Source: Platycnemis pennipes (Eukaryota > Arthropoda > Insecta > Odonata > Platycnemididae). From it: 64,000 bases of DNA. The notes below the pieces were generated by a model. It worked only from the letters and a program-made list of their open reading frames with translations. It was not told the DNA's origin and searched no databases. The stretch spans positions 75,624,645 through 75,688,644 of the forward strand of contig OW121853.1 in assembly GCA_933228895.1 (NCBI GenBank), given 5' to 3'. Below, piece by piece: positions 11,223 to 21,410 of the stretch; within the stretch, counting starts at the first letter, position 1; each line of letters begins with the position of its first letter. Position numbers and translations under genes: made by a program.

Positions 11223-11639
11223 ACGTCAGCGTTCCAGTAAGTCCAACTGCACGATAAAAAAGAAATACTTCGATCAAGTGATAAAAAAATACTGTTTATT
11301 ATAAAATTTTGGAGATATATACCTATACGTATATATATGGCTGAGAAATGCAACCCTTCTCCTTAAATGGTATCTTGAATTGAAATGATAAAAATGATAA
11401 ACTTCTCTCACGTATGTTTTCAAGGTATATGCCTCAAACTTTATAAACAATTTAAATTTTACATAAGGAGGCTCTACTGGCAAATAATAAAAATTGTAAA
11501 TAGGTAATTGCACAAAACTTTGGCACACAAATAAATGTTACTTTTGGTTTGAGACTAGAAGATTTACGTTTCTTACGTAAAATCACAAAGTAATAAAGAA
11601 TCAAACACACAAGGAAGGAAACATGCCAAACGCCAACGT

Positions 11640-12066
11640 CACTCTTTTTCCATGTATTTGGAATTTGCATTTAAAAAGAGAATGGCATTCACTTTATCAT
11701 CACTTAACCTATTTCTTCTTGAGGATGACCAACAGTCTGTGGTTACACACACACTTTTGGCTGTCTTGAGCGTGCGCAAAATTTGCATCCCTCATGCATG
11801 GCAGGGATTATGGTGTTCGAAATGCGATTCCTACCAGGAATTTCACAATTCGGCAACGCCACTTCCATTACTTCTTTAAACCCAACATCTTCTACAATGC
11901 TGAATGGCTGCAAATCAATTATGAATAATCCCAGTAGCTTCTGGCCAATGTACTGCTTTCTTGTGAGAGAAAACTTTTTGGAACCAAAAGAAGGAATTGT
12001 TAATTGTCGTTGGACTGTGGTCAGAGAAGACGGACGGCATTTGAAGGGAGCTATCATTACCATCAT
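11640..12066 (-). pseudogene. hAT transposase remnant with internal deletion
   Basis: hAT transposases bind the element's ends and cut and join DNA. The minus-strand frame from 12066 has the family segments KQYIGQKLLGLFIIDLQPFS, then SIVEDVGFKEVM and ISNTIIPAM. After a one-base frame change near 11760 it reads TTDCWSS (about 11744-11724), the segment bearing a catalytic aspartate in this family. The next residues, RRNRLSDDKVNAILFLN (about 11720-11670), match the extreme C-terminal end of BED-type hAT proteins. The family usually has several hundred residues between these two segments, including the remaining catalytic residues and the RW/dimerisation region. The copy is therefore an internal-deletion derivative and cannot encode a working enzyme. 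Confidence 0.85.
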
Positions 12067-12689
12067 TACTTGTTGATGGAGTAGCTCAATCCATCGTAGT
12101 TACACAATCCCCTACATCTTCTCTCTCTGTGGATCGTCTGCACAGGATAGTGTAACATTCTGCAATAAGCATGTTGAAATTTAGCAATATCTACGTACTT
12201 TGATTCAAGGAGAATAGGAGAATTTAATTACAGTAGATATTAGGAAAAAGAAATGGAAAATATCTCAAATAAGATGCAAATTGTATTAAATAGATGTATG
12301 ATGGAAAGCATTTAGAACTATTAAGTTAACTTCCCGGTCAAATGATTTCAGAATAATTACATGTCAAATCAATGATTACGGTAGATTATACATGAGTCAA
12401 GTTACGTATTATTATATAGGTATACATGTAAATACGTCAAGTACATATACCGAACAGGTAGCTGAAACCGTTGAGGAGTAAATTTACTTTTCGTTTCAGA
12501 CAAATTCTTTCACAAAAAGATCTACATCTATTGAATGCAACACTGTACTACGCAAGATTGAATATGTTGCAGGATGTTATTTATCCATTAACCACGGCAA
12601 AAAATTCCATATTTCACTAATTTTTCTTCTTTTTTTCCATTCATTTGAACCCCTTAGATCGAATATGTATGTATAAAGTATAAGCACCC

Positions 12690-12800
12690 CAGCTATTGCC
12701 CTTTGAGGACGATGGCAGGGCCACAGTAGGATGTTTGGAATTCATGTGTTTCCTCAAGTTTGTGGTGGACGATACAGTAGTAGCGATCCCGTTCAATCAC
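12690..12800 (-). pseudogene. BED zinc-finger fragment of the hAT transposase
   Basis: The minus strand at 12766-12722 reads TTNLRKHMNSKHPTV, the characteristic second half of a BED zinc finger, with the two histidines of the metal-binding set. The Cys-x2-Cys half would lie toward 12800 but is not legible, and an in-frame stop precedes it. It sits upstream of the core remnant in the transposase reading direction, as expected for the DNA-binding N-terminus. Confidence 0.7.
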
Positions 12801-13002
12801 AGTTAACGCGCAGTAGCATTGTATTCGTTGGTTGCACTGGTGCAGTAGGTAGCAGCGGTAGCAGCCTGAGCTACATTGGCTAAATTCACCGAATTCACAG
12901 TCACAGTGATTTCGATTATTTAGTCACAGGCTGTGATTACCACTTTTCAGTATCGGTGATTGAATCACAGTTAGTGATATATCGCTCATCACTAGAAAAC
13001 AC

Positions 13003-13490
13003 GGTCAAGAAGGAAATTGGGGGATGATGTAAATTTGCGGAAAAATTAAAACGTTGTGTATGTTGTGGTCTTGGATGGCTGTTATGGAATACTGCTGTGG
13101 AAAAAGTTTTTATAAATGTTCTTGTTATGCATTTTCTATCCCATAGTTTTTTTTATTGTCTCTCCAGATAACTTACTTATTGTTAGTACTGGGAGTATAA
13201 ACATACCTGCAGTAGAATTAATGTAGCGACTTAAAGTTAACGTGAAACTCCTCGTTCCTCAAGAGTTTCTCAATCAAGTACTTCAAGTAGTTCATAAAGA
13301 CTTCCTATACGTGTACAGCAGTTTTTTTTACGAAAGTTGCCCCTTAAATAAGTATCCTATAAAGATAAAGTTCTGCATAGAACTTCATCCTTAATACTTG
13401 CTTATCACTTTTTTAGTTCTACCTACGTTTTTGTTGGCACTACCCAGATTTTAACTCACACTAGTAGTGTTATCTTCATTCGATCCTGAA
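13003..13490. other. non-coding, nothing recognised
   Basis: AT-rich. A poor zero-length splice motif on the minus strand at about 13206 was rejected. No repeats or RNA-like signals. Confidence 0.5.
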
Positions 13491-13494
13491 GGAC

Positions 13495-13556
13495 CTTCAC
13501 GCTAACCTGAAGGTGACGTTATACTTTGAAACCCGGGTCGTGTCAATAAAAGCATA
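13495..13556 (+). mobile_element. Penelope-like terminal motif, degenerate
   Basis: ACCTGAAGGTGACGTTATAC, then TTTGAAACCCGGGTCGTGTC and AATAAAAG. The layout (CTGAAG, short stem, GAAACC-GGTC) parallels the palindromic element at 15188-15400. A related string GGTCGTGTCAATA recurs at about 59767 and inverted at 59258-59271. Confidence 0.4.
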
Positions 13557-13740
13557 AGTAGAATTAACCAAGTGGTTTATTATTTTATCCATGATGGACA
13601 TATTCGACAACGCAATGCCTAACACTGTTTACACAATTAAGATAAAGATCTGTGAGTTTGATCTTTTTGTAGTACTATGGTTTAATAGTGCTGTTACATT
13701 TCCATGTAGGGGGATTAAATCGTTAGGTCTTGTGAATTTC

Positions 13741-14150
13741 ATTCCCATGTGTTGGAACGTGTCAGAATTTTATTTCCATGTTGGAAAATGTTGGCAGTCT
13801 ATTCCCATATAAGGAAAGTGTTGGCATTGTATTATATTGTTCGCAAGTGTTCGAAATATGTATATTCTAATGTTGGGAAATGTTGGCATTGTTTTTCCAT
13901 CTAGTGAAATGTTAGAATTTTATCTTCATAATAGAAAAAGTTGGATAAACCATTTTGGAAAATGCTGGAATTGTATTATAAATAATGGAAAATGTTGGAA
14001 TGGTAATCTATTTTTGTGAAAAATCATCTGGAATTGTATTCCCATTTTGGAAAATTTTGGATTTGTTTTTAAATGTCGAGATATGTTGGAATCTCATTCT
14101 CAACTGAAAAAAGCAGAAATCGTATTCCCATGTTGAAAAACTTCGGAAAT
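13741..14150 (+). repeat. degenerate minisatellite, period about 30 bp
   Basis: About 14 diverged units with the core GGAAAATGTTGGAATTGTAT followed by TCCCAT. Units range from about 23 to 33 bp. The open frames over 13591-14019 are by-products of this repeat. Units differ at many positions, so the array is old. Confidence 0.8.
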
Positions 14151-15078
14151 TGACTAATTTCCCGTTGACCATTCTGGTAGCGTTACCAGCGATGGGTATA
14201 ACTTTCGCTTTCCCTTCCATATATCTTCCGTTTGCTGGTTGATTTATTGGAGCCATTAGTTCTCGGCCATGATTGGGCTCTTTGGGGCTCTGGGCCCTTT
14301 GAGACGTGGGAAAGCGCTTTCTGGGCCTCGTGACAAGCCGGCTCGCATTACGGGTTCCTCAGGTGTAGACGTCCGATTTTGGGAGAGGCTGAGTGTGTTA
14401 TTACGATAAAAAATCAACTCCGTGCAGTGTTTTCTCGCGGAAGGCAGTCCTGTTTGGCAACAGCTGCTAAACATTTCCTTCCTGTCGTAGTGATCGCGAA
14501 ACGTAATTCGGAAAAGTGCGGAGTTGATGATGAGCGATATGTTGTATAGCCCCTGGCGGGAATCTTTAAGCTTATTTCATTATTTTGCATTTAAATTTAT
14601 TTCATTTCTAAACTTCATTTGGTGGAAAAGTCTGAGAAACGGATTCATGTACGCAGATTTAGTTATCAACAAATTTCGAACCCTGTGATGGCTATCATTT
14701 GCAACTTTTGATTTTTATCCGCAGTCAAATTCTTTGTCTCGTGTTGATGACTTCATACACGTATTTTGGGGTGAAATTACCTCATAATCATCATCATTCT
14801 AAGTCAACCAAAATCCTAAAAATCCTAAGATTGGTTGGACGTAGCTGTCCAATCGTTTCTCAACCAGTCAATTTCCTCAATTTTTACATAATTTTTCCCA
14901 GTTTGTTCCATATATCTCATACGAGGCCTATGTTAAAATTCGTAATAATTAAACCTGGCTACAACACGTCAGCCATGTTCCAAAGTCAAAATTTAGTTAA
15001 AAGAACTTGTAAAAATTAGAATGCACCTACAACGTGCTAAATAATAACATACTCATACCAATACATACACTACATACA
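14151..15078. other. non-coding, one GC-richer patch
   Basis: 14256-14480 is richer in G+C and open on the minus strand for 72 codons, with no recognised motif. The rest is AT-rich and featureless. Confidence 0.45.
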
Positions 15079-15129
15079 TCTACTATAGGGTGATACCGCA
15101 TACATGTGTATGCGGTACCCTATAGTAGA
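15079..15129. repeat. near-perfect 51-bp hairpin
   Basis: TCTACTATAGGGT, ATACCGCATACA and the inverse TGTATGCGGT, ACCCTATAGTAGA form a stem of about 24 bp with a two-base loop and one unpaired base. It is 60 bp from the palindromic element at 15188-15400. Function unknown; it could be a minimal palindromic MITE. Confidence 0.85.
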
Positions 15130-15187
15130 ATTTCCACAATGGTATTTTTCTGGTACAGCATTTACTCAGTAAATAACATAGCTCTTT

Positions 15188-15400
15188 CCGAAAGAAAGAG
15201 ACTGGCAATTTTTCACAAGAATAAGGATTTTACTTGACCGGTTTCGGTGTACAACACCATCTTCAGGTGAAGATGGTTCACCTGAAGATGGTGTTGTACA
15301 CCGAAACCGGTCAAGTAAAATCCTTATTCTTGTGGAAAATTGCCAGTCTTTTTCTTTCGCTATGATATTCCACCAAATCAAGCCTGAAACAACTACCTTT
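15188..15400. mobile_element. palindromic Penelope-like remnant with 15-bp TSD
   Basis: ATAACATAGCTCTTT stands on both sides (15173-15187 and 15401-15415). Between them lie two inverted arms of 82 bp (15190-15271 and 15277-15358) that are almost identical, separated by 5 bp. Each arm contains CCTGAAGATGGTGTTGTACA then CCGAAACCGGTCAAGTAAAA. A CTGANGA box, a short stem and GAAAC resemble a hammerhead-ribozyme core, though one extra base follows CTGAAGA. Long TSDs and inverted duplicated ends are known of Penelope-like elements. No reverse transcriptase or GIY-YIG domain is present. Confidence 0.7.
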
Positions 15401-15415
15401 ATAACATAGCTCTTT

Positions 15416-15689
15416 TATGGGATTTTGATGCACGGAGTTTTAGCGGAACCTCTTTAAACTATTTTAAAGTACACACATTTGGCGCTTGTTAGCGTGTTAG
15501 TGCATTTCCACTCTTTCTTTGACGAATCTTAAAAATGCATTCCATTATTCATCTTACTCCTCTAATTGTAAGTTGTACTGCGTGCGAAACCAACTTATTT
15601 TCTTCTATCTAGTACCTACTCAATTGGCTCAACTTCGATGCCTCCTGCAGTACATTCTAACCTAAATGGTTTGATCCAACAATCGCTAA
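15416..15689. other. non-coding, nothing recognised
   Basis: Short AT-rich interval between two mobile elements. Confidence 0.5.
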
Positions 15690-16460
15690 CAATGGGGAAC
15701 ATGCACTATTTTTGTAACTCTTTGAATGTGAAGTTTATTAGCTAAAATGTGCTTGGCGGAAATTTTGCAGAAGTATTAAGTTGTAGTACGAAGATATTAC
15801 TCCTTGAAAATTGTACCTTTTCGGCAGCTTAAAAACACGACGTCATCGCATGACGTCACGGCGCGGTATCACTATGGGTGTTGTTTATCTGTTTATGCGT
15901 GGAGGTAAGTTGTTGAATGAATACTTGGCGACAACGTATGTATTTATCTCATTTGTTTATTGCAATAAACGATTGTATTTAGATTTTTTTATTTACTTAG
16001 TATGGATGGTAACGAACAAATCGTCCATTAATTATATAATGCCTGTTAAGTGTCCAAGAATTTCTACTACGTCTATGGAATCGCTAGTTTTTTTTAAGAA
16101 GAACGCCGCCATAAGGGAGTCAACCAAAGGAAATTGCCGGAATATGCTTTTTTAAGCATTTTTTCAGTCATCGTTTCCTCCGAGAAACGGCTAAAAACCT
16201 CAAAACAATAGATTCACTTAGTTTTTTTTAAATATAAATGTCTATCTCCGTAGCAATATGGAACCTATACCGTGCAGTGACGACAGAAGGCGTTTCAGGT
16301 CACGTGACTTTCGTCGATTTTCGGGAACATTTTAATATCATTTAATAATCTCTGTGGTGGGCGTAGAAAAATTTGGCTTATATTTTTAAATTGGTGAGAA
16401 AAATTAGCATCAAGTACATCATTAGTCTTCGAGAAACAAATTTCATGCATATTCCCCATT
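15690..16460. mobile_element. non-autonomous TIR element, family U, copy 1
   Basis: A 771-bp element whose ends are inverted: CAATGGGGAACATGCACTAT at the left, GAATGGGGAATATGCATGAA on the reverse strand at the right, with similarity for about 35 bp. A subterminal motif, TGACGTCAC-GGCGCGGTAT, also recurs inverted (ATACCGTGCAGTGACG). A full-length sister in opposite orientation lies at 58068-58845. The 114-codon frame at 15811-16155 is not conserved as a frame in the sister copy, so I treat it as chance. Confidence 0.8.
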
Positions 16461-17884
16461 CCTGTTAACGTTGTAACGTTATTTCACCCTTTGCTCTGAA
16501 ATGGATTCAAATGTCACGTGCGAGAACAATTGGGTCGGAAAGTGGGTCATAAATGAATGAAACTGCATCTCTGTCGGAAGAGTTCAACGACGTTCATTCG
16601 ACGACGCGTAGCTGACATTTCATTCGTGAAACCTGAGATGGCAGTACCACCCACTATAATCCAGGGAGGATCTTTAAGTGCTCCGCCACTCATTTGATTC
16701 TAGCCGTGCCATAAAATCTTACATCCTCCCCACTGTCTCAATTGATCACGAGGTCTCTCTCTCTCTCGGCGTCTTGGCAGCTGGCTAGAAGAAAATTGTC
16801 TTCAGTACATCTCATTCAGTACCCAGCTTTAAGAAGTTTTTTTTTGTCGATATGGTTTCCCAACCCGTAATATAGCCAATATTCCCGCTTATAATCACGT
16901 CTCAATAATGCGAAAACTTGAAAAGAGATTGTGGATCAGAATTATCTCTCTTTTTTACGGGTTCCTTACGACAAAATCTCAAAAGATTAAGGTGCTAGGG
17001 CTATTACCGCTTAGGCACCTTTAATATAAATACAAGGTTTTAAGATCATTTTTATTTGCAGTGGCAATGTGCCAAAAACATATAAAAAACCACACTCATA
17101 TAGCCTTAGAAACAATTTTTGATATGTTTTGCCGAAGCCTTGCTTAACATTATATTAACGCTGTTACCTTCATATAGGGCCAAAGTCGTTTAATATGTTA
17201 CCTATTACTGTCAAGACTGCAAAGAGCTTGAGTAGGTATATTCTTTAGATGTTTAAGACCATGGCTACTGAGTAAGTGCAAATTGCTTCTTATCCTAAAA
17301 TACATTCTTGTTTATAGCCCAACTGTATGCATATGTTTGTACTGTGTTAAATGGAAAGGCTTTCCTAAAGCTATATATTTGTATGTATGTTGCTATGTGC
17401 AAGGTATCTATGTTTGTGTAGATAGATAGAAGAGATGTATTCAATGCTCTGGGTACATACCCCTAAAAGCAACAGATGTATAATGTGCATGACGTTTGAA
17501 TAGATTAAAATAAAAACCAAATGAAATCGTAATGCAAAAATTACATAGAAAGTGTAAGTGTTATATTGAAGGCCATTGTAGCTTGGGTCAATAGTATTGT
17601 ATTTTTATTTTTTGAAGGTGTCCCCACCTTCAGGACGATTGCCTTGGGGGACACCTAGCTCCAAATTAACTTTCATTATGTGAGTTTGTTTTGGAACATG
17701 TTTTCTTTTTTACGGTGCAATAAAATTTCTAATGTCTAAAGAAAAATCATTTTTTTTCGAATGTGTATCAACAAGGAGTTTAGGTGAGATAACTATTAAT
17801 AAAGAAATGGAGTCTCTTTGAGGTCTGAGGCGAATTTATGTGCGGGTAAAGACTTAAAAACGGCTGATGTAGACGTTATTTGTT
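16461..17884. other. non-coding with two hairpins
   Basis: About 1.4 kb without coding signal. AAGGTGC / GCACCTT (about 16990-17024) and AGGTGTCCCC / GGGGGACACCT (about 17617-17658) are inverted pairs. An AATAAA lies near 17718. A 3' untranslated region is conceivable, but no adjoining exon is visible. Confidence 0.4.
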
Positions 17885-18010
17885 CTCGCAGCGGCCAGAA
17901 TGGTCTGGAACTGAGAACCCAAAAGGTCCCTGGTTCGAACACCGCCTCGGTTATGGATTTCGTGTTCGCTTTTCGGGATTGAGCTTAGGTTAGGCGGTGC
18001 GATATGACCC
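17885..18010 (+). mobile_element. tRNA-derived SINE, family S3, copy 1
   Basis: A tRNA-like head (GGCCAGAATGGTCTGGAACT) leads to box B TGGTTCGAACACC near 17931, and the body ends TTAGGCGGTGCGATATGACC. The same terminal string occurs inverted at 18905. The 3' flank to about 18370 is GC-rich and open for 83 codons without recognised motifs. Confidence 0.55.
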
Positions 18011-18904
18011 TGGCGGTTGCGAGTACCTCGAAACCCAATTTGCCAGTCGCAGATCTTACCCTCTCGCCTATTAAGGCGACCTTCGCGCTGGAGACGGTGG
18101 CGGAGTTACGTCACGTGACGGTTGCACCGCGTGTCGGTAGTCATTTGTTCAGTGTAACCGCGATCGAGTGGGCGAAGCATCCCCGGAGGCATTGGAATGG
18201 ATTGGTGCAACGTGGGTACGCGCCAGTAACCCAGTTCGATTACGCCCCCGTATAGTGTTTTGTCTCCGTAGTGTGAGATTAAGATCTCCCGTCCTTGTGC
18301 CTCTATTCTTCGAATCTCGGCTCGAAGCCGTTCTTGTGCTGGCGATATCCTCTGGCGATGCTAAAGCTTGAAATAACCTCGTGACTGCTTACCATCGTAA
18401 CCATAATGCTAGATGAAGATGAGTCGCCATTTTCAACACCGTTTCGACTAGTATTATTTTATAGTAGCGTTCTTTTTTATTATAAATCCATCTCTAGCTA
18501 TGTCCGAAAGTGCCTTGAAGAGTCCTAAGTACATCTCAGGTGGCGCGAGAAGTTGTTAAGGCATCGACCAATGGCTGCCGACTTTAATAGCCTATTGTTG
18601 ATGTCGGCGAAGGGGGCAACGGTTGTTTATTTCTCGGGCGCCATGCTGGGATCCGTGATAAACTAGTACTGACGTATAGGTAATAGTCCAGTATTATTGA
18701 CATCCTTACCTATCCCTGCTCTGATTTTCTGTTAACATCAAATTAACCGCACTAGATTGGCAATTATGAGATGTACCCGTGGCCAATAATAAATGCAAAG
18801 AAGACCCCATTTACAACATAGTATGTCTGTTCTGAATTATTAATTAGTGTTATTATTTTGATAAGTAAATCATGTGGATCAGTCTAGTAGTATGGAAATT
18901 GGTT

Positions 18905-19045
18905 AAGATCATATCGCACCGTCTAACGCACTTTAATCTTGAGATGTACACAACATCCATCTCAGGCAGGATTCGAACCCTTGACCTTTGAATCGTCAGG
19001 CTGGCTAGGTACCGACATCGTTACCGTGACAGGCGTTGATCATTA
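18905..19045 (-). mobile_element. tRNA-derived SINE, family S3, copy 2
   Basis: On the minus strand, box B AGGGTTCGAATCC lies near 18965-18982 and the body ends TTAGACGGTGCGATATGATC, matching copy 1 with few changes. The pair is inverted and about 0.9 kb apart. Confidence 0.6.
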
Positions 19046-20940
19046 TAGTACAAAAGCCTGGTATACTTTTCGGCTAAGTCATCCTGTTCCCGACCTCGCC
19101 TGGTGACCGCTGGTACGGGTCAACGGGTATTTTGGTGGTTTCGCGTGGCAGAAGTGAAATACAGAAGTAATAAGGCTTAATAAACTTAATCGGAGACAGA
19201 AATATTCTTTTTATTATCAAGCCTTAAAAAGTCTCCAACATCAAAAGTTCTATTTTTACCAGAGAAGTCGATCCTCATTATTTGAAAGGAGAACATTTAT
19301 CGTGATCGAAGGGGGACTACCGACAGAGGCCATAAAGGATTGTTAGGTTAATTCGTACCTCAGAGTGTGAATTTTTTCGGGAAACGGAAAAGGTTTTGAG
19401 AAAAATCCGGCACCTGCATTTGGTATTTCTTCTCTTGAATTAACCCCATTTACATAAATGTGGGTTGGAGGTCACCTTTAATCCTGTACTGGTGTGCTGC
19501 TCACAACCCAAATTACATAGACAGAACTGTCGATGAGACGAAAGTGACAGTCAGTTTTTTAACAATCTCTCCTCTTTTTCTGCCATCAACTTTGGCAATG
19601 TGTAATTATTGAATATTCATCGTGGGTGTGTTGCATTCCATCTCTTTACAGAACCACGGGCAATAACACGTCATTTGTTTAAGTATTATATATTTTTGAA
19701 ATGGCAATTATTGTGTTTGAGAATAATGATTGTGTGTGCATTGTTGGGTGGTTACATTTTCAACGCATCCAGCAAATTATACTAATTTTTTCCTTTTATT
19801 TCCAGGTGAGTGTCGTGAATGTTAAGTACTGCCCTTAGTCCAGTATGTCTGTGAGTACTAATGGTCTTTTTTTTTAATTGATAACAGCTAAACCGTGGCA
19901 ATAATTTTACTCTCTGGTTTAGTGGAATTGTGTCTGTTGAATTCAACTTCTTACCTCCTTTTGAAGTTCTGTTATATGGTACGTAAATGCCACGGAGAGT
20001 AACCTACAGCCGAGGTCATTCATGCCCTTCAGGCTGGGTGGGTTGGTTTGGGTTAGATTTCTGGGCGTGAATTACGAAACATTCCTATTGTTGTGAGTCG
20101 ATTGTTATATTGATCGTTGATTATGATATCCATCGTTGCCAGATTTCGCCCCTCATGAATTTTTATTCGAGAGATACGTGTAATTGATACCCGAAAATAA
20201 TTCCTACCATATCATGCGATACTTTTTCGATATCAATGAGTGCGGTTGTACACACCCTGGAGAATGAGAGTCCTTGGTCATCTATATCCTAGTACGAAAG
20301 GTACCGAGTGGTAAAAGAATTTAACATTCTATGTGACGGTCGAAGTACTAAACTTGAAATATTCCGATTAATGATCACATGTGCTACTGGTTTTAAAACT
20401 TGTGACCTCGAACTTGGTAGCCAATACTTTTTCCTCCCAAGCAATCATATCTCCATAGATAAGTTTAAATTATTTCATTATTAAAATGGCAGCGAAATAT
20501 TTGGAAATAATTGCTTAGTGGACGTGATTTACCTACTGGACACAGATCCTATGTATTTAACCCCGTACTGGTTTACGTTATATAGTACCATTCGTGAGCA
20601 TTACTCTGCTAGATATTTGAATTTTGGACTCGTAGCACGCAGTGAATTTCATATTCATGTATTTCACGTGTTGTTCCCGCTGTAAATGGGACGTTCGTGA
20701 TGTGCACAACGGAAGTCATTTAATTTGCCCAAACAGACCTCATTATATCGTGTTCCTAACGTATGCAGAAATGAAAAAGGCTTGCTGCACTTTGACGTTG
20801 TGTTAATTATTCCATTAATCCGCTTTTACAACTTGGATCCGGTATGGATCTTTATGTGATTACCGCTTTTGATGTGGAGATCACGTAAATGCAAATTTGA
20901 TGGAAATGTCTGCGGGTTCATTTTCTTTATTTGACACTAT
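19046..20940. other. non-coding; contains candidate recursive splice site
   Basis: About 1.9 kb without a recognisable exon, SINE or TIR element. The one notable signal is the zero-length splice motif at 19776-19811, described separately. Confidence 0.5.
19776..19811 (+). other. candidate recursive splice site (ratchet point) 1
   Basis: A branch-point-like TACTAAT is followed by the pyrimidine tract TTTTTCCTTTTATTTCCAG, which ends at 19805. GTGAGT follows at 19806-19811 with no exon between. This is the juxtaposed 3'/5' splice-site arrangement used for stepwise removal of long introns in insects. It lies on the plus strand, like site 2 at 60077. Seen: the motif. Inferred: use in splicing. 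Confidence 0.5.
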
Positions 20941-20942
20941 TT

Positions 20943-21410
20943 ACATCTACATAACACCCTGTAAGGCATCGTAAAGGTGTGTGGCTGGGGGCGAAGTCTC
21001 ACCAAACATGCACTACATATAATGCATAAAAAAAGGATTAGTAATAATATACTAGTCCAAATTTCACAATTTAAAAAAGATAAAAATAGCAAAGCAAGCA
21101 TGCAAAAAACATGCTGTTATTTGGGTTAGCTTCAAATCCTTATACCAACATGCTGCTACCTAAGCTATCCGTTGATACGCTCGTATTGGACATATTTACC
21201 GCTATTCATATCCCTAATTGTACGAGGAAAAAAGGACATTTTGAATCTGTCAGTTCGGCAATCAATTTCTCTAATTTTGTTATTATGGTCCAGTCTACCA
21301 TCGTAAGTTGGGGTTCGCAAAATATTTTTAGCGTCAACACTGAAAATATTATCTTGGAATTTATTTAAGAGATTAAGTCTAAATTTCAACCTGCGATCTG
21401 ACAGTGATGA
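20943..21410 (-). mobile_element. 5'-truncated CR1/L2-like LINE copy
   Basis: The minus strand keeps an open frame for the last 74 codons of a reverse-transcriptase polyprotein (21389-21165), including CRTDRFKMSFFPRTIRDMN. The FFPRTIRDxN end is typical of CR1/L2/Jockey ORF2. The 3' UTR, hairpin and TGTAGATG-type tail follow down to 20943. The 3' hairpin is diverged (CCCTGTAAGGCATC). Confidence 0.9.

Larger units (their letters stand above)
11000..12994 (-). mobile_element. hAT transposon with 8-bp TSD, transposase broken
   Basis: A 1995-bp element. GAAAACAC occurs directly before it (10992-10999) and directly after it (12995-13002), the 8-bp TSD typical of hAT. The termini are TAGGGATG and, inverted, TAGTGATG. 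Subterminal similarity continues (TTAACTGTGACTT..TCACCG / CTAACTGTGATT..TCACCG). The minus strand encodes pieces of a hAT (BED-type) transposase in correct order: a zinc-finger end near 12766-12722, the N-terminal half of the core at 12066-11743, and the C-terminal end near 11720-11640. Repeated TGTGATT words crowd both subterminal regions, as expected for transposase-binding sites. Confidence 0.92.

Noticed and set aside
13190..13225. Minus-strand CTGCAG/GTATGT as a ratchet site
   Set aside because: Polypyrimidine tract is poor (ATTAATTCTACTG).
13591..14019. Open frames over the minisatellite as a repeat protein
   Set aside because: The frames follow from the 30-bp period, and units are interrupted by length changes that would shift frame.
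15277..15310. Calling a functional hammerhead ribozyme
   Set aside because: A bulged base follows CTGAAGA and stem I cannot be formed from the remaining sequence, so only a resemblance is claimed.
15811..16155. 114-codon ORF inside U element copy 1 as a transposase
   Set aside because: Not preserved as a frame in the sister copy at 58068 and lacks any transposase motif.
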